Below are positions 10,802-22,190 of a stretch of 64,000 bases of DNA, piece by piece; position 1 is the first letter of the stretch, and each line of letters opens with the position of its first letter. The notes below the pieces were generated by a model. That model was not told the DNA's origin, made no database searches, and was given only the letters and a program-made list of their open reading frames with translations. The translations under genes and the position numbers were made by a program. This stretch comes from Parascedosporium putredinis (taxonomy: Eukaryota > Ascomycota > Sordariomycetes > Microascales > Microascaceae), in the NCBI GenBank assembly GCA_949357655.1, contig CASHTG010000021.1:372001-436000 (forward strand). The letters run 5' to 3'.

Positions 10802-13735
10802 ATGCCGCCCAAGGAGATGCCCCCGCACATTATCGAGCGCACCCCCGAGTACGAAGAGTTCATTGAGAAACTACGAAAATTCCACGCCGAGCGTGGCACC
10901 AGCTTCGACCCGGAGCCCAAGGTCGGCACAACCCATCTCGACCTCCTCAGGGTATTCAAACACATTGTCAAGAATGGCGGTTATGACAAGGTTTCGGATG
11001 AAAAGCTCGCCTGGCGCCGAATGGCGTCGGAGCTCTACCTATACACTAACAACGAGGCTGCGACGGCGTTTGGCCTGAAGGAGAAGTTTTACAAGAACCT
11101 CGCGGCGTACGAAATCAAGACAATCCACGGCAAGGAGCCTCCTCCGAAAGAGATACTCGAGGATGTCACGGCAAAAGGCTCAGGCTTGCTGAAGAGGACC
11201 CGGGAAAACTTCCTCAAGGCTACGAGAAACGTGAGCGATTCGGGTGTCTCTGGCGATGATGCGACACCCACCCGTGAGCGCTCAGTTGTCGACACTCCCG
11301 GATCATCTGCTCGTGCCTCTCGCGGTCTTCGCGAAGCGCCTCCCCAACGAGTCATTTTCCAACCCGATACCGGTCCCTCGCGACAAATACGACATGCGCC
11401 CAGCCAACCTTCTACCCCCAGCATGGTACCCCCAGCACCCCCAGGCCCAGGGCCACCTCAACCAGACACCTAGTCACCACCCTCAGTCCCGTGGCGCTCC
11501 ATCGGGAGCCTACAACCCGAACCATGGCACGGTTTCGTCCGTGATCACAAGCTACAACCCACGCACATTGACGTCAATCCCTCTCCGGCCTGTTGACACA
11601 CCGGGGAATAATGCTGTTGCGTTTTCGCGAGCCAAGATCATCCACAAGATCCGCCAAATCCAAGCGGGTCGCCTGCCCCGCGTGCCCCCTGGCTGTGAGT
11701 CTATTATGCACCCATCTCATATTCCTGCGCGTCGTGTATCTCCAAACGGACAAGAGCTAACCCTGTGATTTCGATAGCGTACGAGGGCGCAAACATTTAC
11801 GTTCGGTGCCTAAGCGCCCTAAGATCTTCTAACCCTGATGAAAGGACATACGCGCTCCACCACTGGGTCAGGATCTCATTCGAGCGCGGAGAGAAATTCC
11901 GATTCGAAGTCTTCCCCGGTCTTGACGAGGGGCTGGTTGAGGCAGCCCTCCGGGTGGCGAGCCTATTTTACGATGTAGAGTGGAAAATCTCGTGGGATCC
12001 CGCGGCGGCGCTTGAGCCGGATGAGCTGGACGGAGTCAACGGCACTTCGGATATTCTCGAGCGCATCAAGGCCCTTACGCCCAAGATTGTGTTGGACAGC
12101 ATCCAGACCGAGAAGTTTGGTAACGAAATGCTGAGCGTCACCGAGGCGATTCTGACCATCCGGAACATGGTGACACTACCCGAGAACGCGGCCCACATCG
12201 CCAACTTCCCTCCCATCAAGGATCTCATCTGCATCATTCTCAGCCTCCCTAGTCGCGATATCGTGATCGAGGCCAAGCACTACTCGCTCGATATCGCCGA
12301 GCACATCACACCCTATCTGACTCTAGATTCGGACGACCCGCTTTACCTTACCCTTCTCCAACAGATGGACTCGGACGACCGCGGCATTATTCTAACGGGC
12401 CTCCGGGCCCTCGGACGCATCTCGATGAACCTGGACGCGGCGAACCGTCTAGGGTACGTGCCGCCTTCCGTCCTCCAGAATATCGCAAACTGGATTCTCC
12501 TCAACGACGACGAGTTTACGGATGCGTGCCTTGACTTCCTGTACCAGTACACCGCCGTGGTGAAGAACGTGGACTCCCTCCTGGGCGCCATTTCGCCCGA
12601 AAACCTAGTGTACCACCTCGCACGACTGCTATCACACGGCGCGCGGAGGGTGCAAAAGGAGATTATCCTCACGCCGGAAAAGAAGCTGCCCGTCACGGAC
12701 GAGATCGCGCCGATGCCGCTCCAGCTTAGAGACGAACTCCTGAAGCTGAAGGAGCCGGACAGGGTCCATCGTTGGGTCAAGTGCTTCTTCGATCACGACC
12801 CTGAGTCGTTCGTCACGCAGATTGCGGCGTGGCAGGCGTACAACGGCTCCTTCGCCGAGGTTCTCAAGGCGACCGGCCAGCCGCCGACGTCGCCCGCCGA
12901 CTTCATCCGCAGCTGCTCGCAAATCTACCAGAACTCGGCGCCGCAGGTCCTCACGCGCGGGGACGCGCAGCAAAAGTTCATCATCGGGTCGATCCGGGCG
13001 CGGGAGAACCCCTCAGCATAGACGGCCGCGAGTACATTCGGTGCCCCTGGGGCCCCAAGGACCAGGCCAAGGAGCGGTGCGGGACCTACTTCCTGGACCG
13101 CAAGGCCATGTTTGCGCACGTGGCGGACAAGCACTTGGGGTGCAAGCCCGACGAGCAGGGCCGCTACGCGAACCAGGAGCGGGAGTTCCGCTGCCTCTGG
13201 CCCACGTGCTCGCACCACGCGAAGCCCATCACCGTGCGCTTCCTCGATTTCGCCCGCCACCTGAGCGTGCACATCGCCCTCGCCTTCCCCGCCTCGCTGT
13301 CGGGCGAGAACCGGGCGGCGAAGAAGGCCCGCAAGGACTGGATCGTCCCCGCCAAGATCATGACGGTCACGTACGAGGAGACGCAGACGATGCGCGACGA
13401 GAAGAACCCCAACGGACCCCCGCAGGCCAGCGGGATCCCCTCAGCGCCGTCCTCGTCCTCAGAAACATTGCGAGGAATATCGGCAAGACGGAAGCCGAGG
13501 AGGAGCTACTCAAGGAAAACGAGGCTACCGGCGAACCCGGCGGCTGGAAGGAGAGGCTCTTTAGACCTTTGATGCCGAGGCTTTTCGAAGTCATGGCCGA
13601 GAACAGGGCTTTGGTACGTATCCCGTCATATCTCCAGCTCCCATTATTTTTCTTTCTTCATTTCTTTTGCTAACTCGACTCTTCTTCTTGCAGGCCCCCT
13701 ACATGGCGTCCCTACTTGACCTAATCCACGAGTAA
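10802..13735 (+). CDS. RSC9: RSC chromatin-remodelling subunit Rsc9 (ARID and zinc fingers)
   Basis: DNA-binding subunit of the RSC (SWI/SNF-class) nucleosome remodeller in the nucleus. Start at 10802 (MPPKEMPPHIIERTP). The ARID/BRIGHT domain covers roughly residues 12-110 (FIEKLRKFHAERGT, THLDLLRVFKHIVKNGGYD, FYKNLAAYE). A Pro-rich linker follows, then a long armadillo-like helical region (LGRISMNLDAANRLGY, NDDEFTDACLDFLYQYT). Two C2H2-like fingers come next (RCGTYFLDRKAMFAHVADKH and CLWPTC...RHLSVH). The end, ASLLDLIHE, is on a small third exon. Introns are 11695-11777 and 13614-13693. Frame breaks lie between about 11330 and 11470, in the C run 13009-13012 (NPLSIDGREY after repair) and in the C run 13437-13440 (PLSAVLVLRNIARN after repair). 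The repaired length of about 923 residues suits filamentous-fungal Rsc9. The Rsc9 assignment rests on ARID plus C-terminal zinc fingers. Confidence 0.88.
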
Positions 13736-14926
13736 ACCCTTTTTTCCCTCCAAAGGAATATCTCTCTGCAAACGGTCTCTTCCCTGCCATCTACGCCTCC
13801 ATCATCTCTCACTACCCTCCCTTTCTTCTTCTCTCTTTAGTGATAAGCACGGCGTTACCTCGTCCCTCCTCGTTTGTTTACCCCCTCCTCGTCTCTTTTT
13901 TTCTTTTCCAAATAAACAAAACCGGGGCCGGTGTTTTGCTTTTCTTTCCACTCTTCTTTTCTTTTTAGCTGTTTGAGTAAATTTCTCTCCTCTTTGGTGG
14001 TCAAATGGGAACTAATGGAGGCCGAAAATGGGTCTCCGCCGTCGTGGTTTTCGTTTTCCCCGGGTTTCTTAACGTGTGCCGTCGTTTTTCTTCTTGTCTT
14101 GAATGTATCTCAATGTGTATCAAGGTCAGATATCTAGTAGCTCTACTGCCCACGCCCTCCCATGTGCGTGGACCTTGTATCATCTACTTCCACCATTGTC
14201 AAGTTTATGCATCCGTTCCCATCCTTTGACGCCGGGGCCTTGTTCTCTTGCGCCCTCATGCCATCCTCCTCTACGCCTCGTCATCTTCGCCTCTTATCAG
14301 CGAGAGATATGTTTAACCTCCCCGAGGCCAAAGGTATCAAAACCCCGATACCTACTTACATTGGGTCCCGTAAACAATATCCTATATGAGACCAGACATA
14401 ATACTCGACATCACAGCATCACACGCAAAACGTAGACATAGATAAAACTTCTTATTTGTGTTGGGAGAACTAGTGACAGTCACATCATATACCATCTAGT
14501 CATGATCCATTCTTGAGACCCCTTTTTTGTTTTCGGAACTTTGAAGAACAAAACACAAAAACTTTTCTTGCTCCTCCCCTCCCCAGGAGGGTTTCGGAGA
14601 AAGCCCACCGACTACCCACTCCCTCTCCCTCTCCCTCTCTCTCTCCCTCTCTTTTCCCAATTTCTCATTACATAGTTATTCATCATCATGTCCATTAGAA
14701 CAAAGGAGATGAGTTATTGTTTTCAAGGCAAGTTTTGGCTCTTCCTCTTTCCCCAATTACCTCAATTGTCATCCCAAGAAGCGAGGACCATAAAAGCAAG
14801 GGGAGAAGAAAAGAAAAAGAACACAAGTGCCCAACCAGTTCTTACACACTGAATGCATACAGTCAAAAAGATGACATTAGGGCAGAGGAAAACCCGCAAA
14901 CCCCTTGTTCTCCTCGGTTCTCCCTT
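13736..14926. other. Convergent 3' region of RSC9 and SCP160
   Basis: Lies between two converging genes. It contains an AATAAA at about 13911, a plausible polyadenylation signal for RSC9, and many T-rich tracts. Short forward frames across 13930-14435 have no recognisable motif and are probably not coding. Confidence 0.55.
14620..14653. repeat. CT-rich microsatellite (ctccct units)
   Basis: An imperfect run of ccctct/ctctcc units lies in the convergent 3' region between RSC9 and SCP160. It is low-complexity sequence with no evident function. Confidence 0.8.
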
Positions 14927-17900
14927 TTAATCCCTGGAGCGGTTGGCGCCCTCTTTAATCGCGGCAAGGATGAGCTCCTTGGCCTTCTCCACGCCCTCCT
15001 GGCTGCCGACAATCTCAATGGGCTCGTCCTTGGCCTGGTCGCGGGGCACCGTGATCCTGCAGCCGCTCTGGCCGCGGATGGTCTTGACCTTGCTGCCGCC
15101 GGGTCCGATGACGAGGCGGTAGGTGCGCGGGTCGGGCAGGACGAGGAGACCGGTGGTGTCCTGCTTGGAAGACTGGTCGAGGGCCGTCTGGATGGCCTTC
15201 TTGGCCTTTTCAACGTTGTCGGCGGAGCCGCGGAGGACCCAGGGGATATCGCCCTCCTCGGTCGAGATGTTTTGAACAATGGTCCACGAGTGGGCATCGG
15301 CGACGGCATCCTCATCGTCCGTGATGAGGGGCAGGAGCCGCCGTTGGCGCGCGTGGTCTCGGGCTTCGAGGGTACGCCCTGGCCGGCGTGGTCGACCGTC
15401 ACGTTCCAGTCGTTGCGGAACTTGCGGAAGATCTGGCCATTGTTGGAGACGGCGTGGTGCTTGGCCCGGGGACAAGCACGGTCTCGCCCTCCTGCTCCTT
15501 GAGCAAGGTCTGGATGTGCTCCTTGGCGGCGGCAATGTTCTCGGGCTTGCCGCGGAGCTTGATGCCCGTCTTGTTCTCGCCTTGGCGGGGATGTCAATCA
15601 GCACCTCGAAGAGGCTCTCAATGTTGCGCTTCACATCACCGCCACGGCCGATGAGCGAGCGGTGCTTCTCCGTCGGCACGTCAATCGTCTCGGCAACCTG
15701 GCTGTCCCACTCGCGGACCTTCTCCTGGATGGCCGCAATGATCTTGTCCACAACCTCGGTGCGACCTTCGACCTTGATACCGTCGCCGTCGGCGTCCTGC
15801 TTGGGGAACTGAATGGTCCTCGCCAACTCCCTGCGGTCGTCCGAGCCGCCAGCCTCCACGACGAGGTTGCGGAGGTTGGCGCCTCCGGGGCCGATGAGCG
15901 ACTTGTGGTGCTTGCGGTCAACGTCAATGACCCTGCTAACGGTGTCGTCGAATACCGACCTCTTCTCCTCGAGGATCTTCCTGGCGGCAGCAACCTGGGC
16001 CTTGGTTCCCTTGAGCTGGACCTCGACGAGCTCGACATCACGGTCAGCAGGGATATCAATCTTGGCACCAGTCGCGAGACGGAGCTCCTCAAGAGCGGAA
16101 CCGCCCTGGCCAATCAAAGAAGGCACCTGCTTCTGCTGGATGGTGACGGTGGCGGTGTGAGAGTTCTCCTGGAGGTATTGGTGAAGAGAGAAGAGCTCAT
16201 CGCGCGCCTCATCAGCTCCCTTCTTGGGTCCGCGGATGATGACCTCGTCGGGGTTCTGCTGTCGGCGGGCGGGTTTGCCGGCGTCACTAGCGGAATCGGT
16301 AGCTCCGTCCTCGGCAGCGGGCTTGGCCGACCGGGGAAGAAGATGAGGACCTTGTAGCGGGTTTGGAGGCGGTTGATCTGGGTGCCCTCCTTGCCGATAA
16401 GCTCCCTGTGGAACTTGGGGTCAATCTTCAGCACGTGGGTAGTCTCGTCAGCGAGGGTACGGCCCAGGCTGAGAATGTGGGCCTTGGCAGACTCGGCCTT
16501 GGCCTTGGGACCCTTGAGCTCGACCTTGCCGTCCTGGACCTGGATCTCGACGTCAAACTTGTCGCGGAGGTCACGGATGTTGCTACCACCCTTGCCAATC
16601 AAGTGGTTGGCAAACTTCTGCGGGAAGTCAAACGAGGTGATGAAGCCGCGCTCCTTCTCGTCTTCCTTCTCCTGCTCAATAAACTTCTCCACCTTGTCGC
16701 CCAAGCTTGCTACGGCACTGCTCGGGCCGCGGAGGGTAACCTTGGTGCCGAGGGAAGAAACTCGGATGGGAATCTGCTCGTTCGAGCGCTTCTCCTGCTC
16801 CTTCTTGATGAAGCGTCGAAGGCGCTCATGGTACCTGTTTGAGCGATTCACGCGTTAGCAAAGGAGAAAAAAAGAAAAAAAGTCTCGCTAGCGGTCCTAT
16901 TCTCTCTACGATGGGGTCATGGGTGGTAGCATGGGGAGGGCTATCCAGTGTTTTCAATACGTACTTCTGAGGAACCTCAATGGCAACAGAGGTGATTTCC
17001 TCCTGCTTGTTGATGAGGTTTAGGATGTGGTTGCGAGCATCCTCCAGACCCTGCTGGAAAGCACGGACGTCATCCTTGGAAGGCGCAGCCTTGGGCAGCT
17101 GGTAGGGGCCTCCTCCGAGGTGGGACCCTCGAAGACGAGAAGGACGGGGGCGCGGCCCTCGCCAGCCTCGGGCACGACAATGTGGACGCCAAAGTCCTCG
17201 CGCACGCGGGGCGTGACGTTCTTGGAGATGTGGGAGTGGAAGAAGGGGTCGATGGGGACCGAGGCAATACGGGACGGGGATGGCCGTTCATGATGGACGT
17301 TATCTCAGACTGGGCACGAATGGCATTCTTGCCGTCGCGCGAGTAGATCTCCCAGGGAAGGGCGCCGTGCTCCGAGGACGGGGTGTTGATGCGGGTGTTG
17401 TACAGGGACTCGAGGCGCTCAATTTCGCGGCGGTGGCGGAGGTAGCGGGTCACGTTCTGGGCGTGGACGGCAGCGCCGTTGGGGGCGCCACGGTGGAACC
17501 GGGAGACGTCAAAGTTGGAGCACTGCATGTTGAGGGCGAGATCCATGGCCTTCTCGGCCGCCTCCGACACGCTCTCGGCAGGGCCAATAATGGTGACGGT
17601 GTCATCCTCGCCCTCGGTAGGGAGGAGGATGTGGCAGCCCGTGTCGGCGAAGAAGTCCTCGACAGGGATGCCGAGGTTTCCAATGATGAACTGGTGGCGG
17701 CCACGCTGGACCGAGAACTGCTCGACGTGGAGCTGCTTCTCAAGCTCGGCGGCGAGGCGCTCAATCTCAGCACGGGCCCTCTGGACCGAAGGACGGTCAC
17801 CGGCGAGGGAGATGTGGTCCTCGACGCCCTCGGCAGAGAACTGGGGTCGCTGGCCAGGGCCACCGGCGCCGGGGAGGGGCTGAGAGGTCCAGGCAGTATG

Positions 17901-18982
17901 GCTGGGCACCTGGACTCGCACGCCGTTGGCCTCTTCCAAAGCCTGGGCGCGGGAGTTCTGGGGGCCGGCGATGAAGGGATAAAACTCGGGAGGGATGCCG
18001 CGGACCTTGGTCTGGACATTGGCAGCACGCTCGCGAGCAATCTTGAGAATCTCCTCACGAGCAGAAGCAGCAGAAATGGTGTTGCCCTCGATAGTGACAT
18101 GGATATCCGCATCGTCATCCTCGTCAAGAGCAGCCTGAGTCTCCTCAAGCTTGGGAAGTTGATGCGGGCGCCAGTGCGCTCCTGAAGAGCCTTGATGGTA
18201 GAGCCTTGCTTGCCAATGACATGGGCGCGGGCAGACTGGGGGATGGCAACGGAGATGGTAGTCTATCGAGAGGAGAGAAGAAGAGCTGTTAGCGCACGCA
18301 CATATTCTCCGGCTCTCGGGATCTTCCATTCGGGTAGGGGGTACAAGCTTCGGAGGCACGCATGGATAGGATTTCAAAAGGGGCTGGGACGAGGCAAGCT
18401 TACCTTGGTGCCAATCTGGGAGACCAGGTCCTTCAAAGCCTGCTGGGCCACGTCCTGCGGGCCAGTGGCCTCAAACTTGAATCGACCGTTGGCAGCAGAA
18501 GACATGGTGATCTTGGCGCGGGACTTCTTGTTGATATCCTTGATGATGTCGGGAATGGGGCGTCGGAGCTTCTGGCGGGGAAGGACATGCTGGGGGTCAA
18601 TGGTGATGGTCTCCACGTTGCGGCCGGGCAGGGAAACGGCAGGCTTTGCGACGGAGGCGAGGGCAGGTGCAGGAACACCGCTGGAAGCTCCGTTGGAAGC
18701 TCCATTGGAGCCGCCAGTCCTTGCGCCCCAGGTGGGAACGGCGCTAGCGGCGGCAGCCTTTCCCTTGGAGGAGCCGAGCTCGGGGAAGAGCTCGTGAGAC
18801 TGGGTGTCAATGGGCTTGGAGTTGGCCTGCTTTCCGGCAACCTTGTCAGCGATGGTAGGAGCTTGAGACGCCGAGGACGAGGTCGAAGGCTCGGCAACGG
18901 GGGCCTCCTCGGGCTCGATATAGGCCTGATGGGTCACGGCATGCTCGCGGGCCATGCGTTCGGCAGCAGACAGTTCAGTCAT
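14927..18982 (-). CDS. SCP160: Vigilin / SCP160, multi-KH RNA-binding protein
   Basis: Polysome- and ER-associated RNA-binding protein of the vigilin family. Start at 18982 (MTELSAAERMAREHAV). Introns are 18263-18403 and 16835-16964; the protein is about 1,265 residues. Many KH domains are visible by their GxxG loops: VIGKQGS, LIGKGGS, LIGKEGT, LIGQGGS, LIGPGGA, LIGRGGD and VIGPGGS. At least three degenerate KH units lack the loop (FIAGPQN, IIGNLG, VSNNGQ), which is normal for the family. The frame breaks at several short runs: near 18153, 17276-17279, 17105-17108, 16333-16336, about 15578, about 15470 and around 15370. Each resolved break is repaired by one added base and the KH pattern continues, for example KVLIFFP then RSAKPAAED at 16335. 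The identification is secure; exact residue numbers depend on the repairs. Confidence 0.93.
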
Positions 18983-19756
18983 GATTGCTTGTTTCGTTGG
19001 GTTTCTTTGGTTTTAGAGATGAGGTGGCACAGACAAGCTGTTCTTGGAGGAGAGCGGATGGATGTGATTCGTGGGCTCGAAAGTACAGTTCTATTCCCCG
19101 TCAGAGGTTGATGGTTAGCAATTGACCATTGTGCAAGTCCGTTCGAGGTCGGCACGCAAGGTTTACTCCCCCAAACCCCCAAAACCCCTTTGGAAAGAGG
19201 CAAAAGGAGATGGTTCAGAGCTTTTCCCACATGCCACATGCCACAGCCACAGCCACCCCCACTTGACTTACAGAGTTCGGAGACCAGCAGGAGAGAAGCG
19301 ATAGCCAGGAAATAGGTGTTTTTCGGCTTATTGATGGAAGAGCAGCAGTTCGGGGTTTTACAATTGGACCTTTTGGGAAATAACCGGGAGGGGGCAGATT
19401 CTAGACAGAAAGGTGACGAAGGAGCTTTGGGGGCTCTAGAACATCGTGATGTCGGAAGCTTGAGAAATCGGGCGAGTGCAGGAATCCGGGGACGAAAGAA
19501 CCAAATCGCGAGGAATGGATGGCAAAAGAGACTATCCGTTGAATTTCCTCGGGAACTGGGGGAGGAGAGGTTTTGCCTGGAAGGGCGAGGAGGGAAAGAG
19601 TGCGAGGATGGATGGATGGCGGAAGATCGGAGGGAGATCGTGGGGAGGAGGAAGGAAGAAGGCCAAGGTGGAAGGTTCGGGGGAACCACTCGAGAGGTGG
19701 TTCGAAAAACTGCGGCGGCGGTGATTCGGACGCACCAAGCTCAACAACCCACACGC

Positions 19757-19797
19757 TACACCACGCAGCACCACGCAGCACCACACACAGCACCACG
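19757..19797. repeat. Short direct repeat, agcaccacgc units
   Basis: Three to four imperfect copies of a CACCACGCAG-like unit stand in a row upstream of SCP160. This is a simple tandem array with no evident function. Confidence 0.7.
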
Positions 19798-20077
19798 CTA
19801 CACTAGAGCCAGTCCGGACGTTAACTGGAGCAGGGATGAATCAATTCCATTGGCTTCACAGCCCCTTTTGCAAGTGCAATCCACCAACATTGAATCCCAT
19901 CGACCATGTACCGAGTTGTTATTGCATTGGATCCCATTCCATTCCAATCGAACCAACCCACCCACCCAACACCCATTCAATGCAATGGAAGGACAGACTG
20001 TGGAGCGGAGTGGCCACCGATACAGGCATTATGCGTTTCCTCTTCTCAAACCCGACCCCGAGCATCAATTGATGCCA

Positions 20078-20109
20078 TCGGTGCATCCCATCGGTGCATC
20101 CATCGGTGG
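20078..20109. repeat. Short tandem repeat, catcggtgcatc units
   Basis: Nearly three copies of the 12-base unit catcggtgcatc, the last diverged, lie in a region with no supported gene. Confidence 0.7.
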
Positions 20110-21442
20110 ATGAACACCAAACGGGGAGGCGACGAAAGAACCCTTCGACCCAGGGCCAAACCTGGACCCCACATTCGCTGGCCTCTCCAACTGCTCCAAA
20201 GCTTTTTCACGAGAAAAACACAAAGCAATAATAAGAGATTGATCAATTGACCCAATGGTTCAATCATTACCCACCTCCGAACCCACGCACCATTGAACCT
20301 GGTTGAAATGCCCTCTCCTCCCCTCACCGTGGCAACAAAATGGGTTCGAGCATGGCCCTGCACCGCATCCATCCATTTACCCCTTATTCTTGCCGCTGTT
20401 GAAATTTAAGCCGAAAATGACACTATTCGAAAAAGATGTGTCAATATGTTCCACTTTGGCATGGTCCAACGACCACCTCAAACCCCCTTTGAGCTGATCC
20501 CCTTTTTTTCCCGTGGGCATGCTTCAATGTTGACACCTTGAATGGTTGAGCCGGTGCCAGAACCTTCTCATGCTTCCTTCTTTTTTCCCTTTGTGCTCGC
20601 ACGGCTTAGTAGCTTCAACTGCCAGCCAGCTCCGACAGCTCGACAGCTCGGCTTGATTGGCCCCTCTTCCCGAAATCGTTTAGCGTCGAGGGCTGGCGAA
20701 AGCCGCAACTCTTGTCTTGCTTCGGTCCAGAACCACACGGTTCCATTAGTGCCCAGATGCGTTGAGTTCCCAGAGTCGAACGAGTCCAGATCCTTGTTCT
20801 CACGTGATATCCCAATTGAATGGTCTCATCCGTGCCAGTCCACGTTCGTCATCGAGGTACGCGGCATTGCATGTGGGCTCTTGATTTTGTAAGTAACAAT
20901 AAAGTGTTTGATGACATGGAGGAGGAGCAGAAGAGCGAGCAGATCTCAAATCCCTTCTCTTTCTCCCTTTTCTTGTCAGGTTGGGATGATGGTGGGGGAT
21001 CGGCCGCTCCCTCCGGCTAGCTTATCTGCCCTACCCCTGCCTTCCGAAGCCTCACCTTGGCTTGGCCTCCATCGAAAGATTGACGATCTTATCCGGACCA
21101 GACGTCCCCCAACCCGATATCATGTTCTCTCCAATTCTCCCATTAAAGTCCACCAAGCCTCCGGTTACTTGTAAAATACGTAAGAAGCTACACTAGTCTC
21201 TAACAGAGGACAAGGACACAAAGCTTCCATGTAATCAGCGCTGAAATCAAGCCCATCCCCGGCGCGTCAGTCCGTCCCGGCCCGTTATCTCCGCCACGTG
21301 CTTTCCCCTTGTCGGCATCGGGCCAGCCCTGGGCAATGTCGCCCTTTACAACCCCCGCGAACTTCGTCATAAATCCAGAGCACCCTACCCAGGCGAATTT
21401 GGAATATCTTTTCTTCGAGTATTATCCGTCGGTAGTCAAGCC

Positions 21443-21655
21443 TCACTTCTCATCTATCCAGTTTTGAACAGTCTCAATCCAAGACGGGTGGCGCACGCAT
21501 CCGCCCAGCTTTTCTCGAGGGAAGATTTCCGGGAAGCATGCGTTGTCATCCCCCAGCGAGGCAAACCTGACATCCACCCCGGCCAGCCATTGAGCAGCCC
21601 CAGATGCTCTGCCACATGTCTTGCAGAGAGGAGACCCCTGCCTCATTTTAGACAA
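21443..21655 (-). pseudogene. Possible remnant of a GFA/CENP-V-like zinc protein
   Basis: A 70-residue frame contains CKTCGRASGA, then GVDVRFASLGDD, and ends HPSWIETVQNWIDEK. The order (zinc CxxC, a strand ending in a LGDD or LDD turn, then an aromatic segment near the C-terminus) is that of the C-terminal half of the glutathione-dependent formaldehyde-activating (GFA) enzyme family. No N-terminal half with the first CxxC could be found upstream (above 21660), and a stop lies just before. It may be a gene fragment, the last exon of an unresolved gene, or chance. It lies in the upstream region of the candidate small gene at 21833. Confidence 0.25.
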
Positions 21656-21832
21656 ATATCAATTGGTGATGGAGGGGGTTCCCGAAATCGAACAGTGACA
21701 GAACGTGGTGCCACTCGCTGACCACCTCGGTTCCCGCCCAAGGCTGCGCTTTCAATAACCCTGTCCGTCCCTCCTCCCCCTCCCCTTTTTCCGCTGAACA
21801 AACCCCGAGGTGCAGACCTACTTGTATCCACC

Positions 21833-22190
21833 ATGAACGATTCCGGCATCAACCTCGGTAGGGGCTAGAATAATGTGGCTTCCAAGTCAAATGACCAAAT
21901 ACTGAAGTAAAGTACAAGCGATCAAAGGTTCGAAGGAGTGCTTGGCCCGTTTCCCGAGACCGAAAGGGTGTCAGTTAGCCATCGTGAGGAAGAGAAGGGA
22001 AAAAAAAAAAAGAAGCAACAGGTCAAAAAGCCCGCGCGGTACTGAACTCCCTTCACTCTATCTCAAGAACACGAAATGAGGGATGGTAACACAGGCCTAC
22101 ATGCCTCCTGAGCCCAAGGCCATGCAGCTGACCGAGGCGCCGGACAAGTTCCGCGTCCCACCTCCCCCTTCCCGAGGCGGCAGTCGTTGA
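21833..22190 (+). CDS. Candidate small spliced gene (44 residues)
   Basis: Exon 1 would be 21833-21857, with a good start context (tccaccATGaac), encoding MNDSGINL. Exon 2, 22081-22190, encodes GMVTQAYMPPEPKAMQ followed by LTEAPDKFRVPPPPSRGGSR and a TGA stop. The two halves join in frame across a 223-nt intron 21858-22080 (GTAGGG...ATGAG). Both splice sites are weak, and an ATG at 22083 could start a 35-residue protein without splicing. The case for coding is codon choice: nearly every codon is the C- or G-ending form used by the highly expressed genes nearby (AAC, ATC, CTC, AAG, CTG, TTC, GTC). No signal peptide, membrane span or known family is seen. It is the only convincing coding signal in this 10 kb gap. 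Confidence 0.4.

Larger units (their letters stand above)
18983..21442. other. Gene-poor region upstream of SCP160
   Basis: The first several hundred bases must hold the SCP160 promoter. The rest has no supported gene. It contains short direct repeats: caccacgcag units at about 19757-19797 and catcggtgcatc units at about 20078-20109. Open frames of 100-260 residues here have atypical composition and no recognisable motif. Confidence 0.5.

Noticed and set aside
16333..16336. Programmed ribosomal frameshifting as the cause of the frame breaks
   Set aside because: Breaks occur in many unrelated genes, at C, G, A and T runs, without a slippery heptamer or downstream structure pattern; lost bases explain them all.
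16363..16858. Plus-strand frames of 159 and 161 residues opposite SCP160
   Set aside because: They are antisense shadows of the KH-domain coding sequence, which has strong family support.
17280..18185. Plus-strand frame of 301 residues opposite SCP160
   Set aside because: Antisense shadow; its Gly/Val/Leu/Asp-rich text mirrors the codon bias of the real gene.
21660..21740. tRNA-like text on the minus strand (agcgagtggc, then ctgtcac, then gttcgatttc)
   Set aside because: It has A-box-, anticodon-loop- and T-loop-like pieces, but the T stem does not pair and the would-be acceptor ends are identical (gggaacc twice) rather than complementary.
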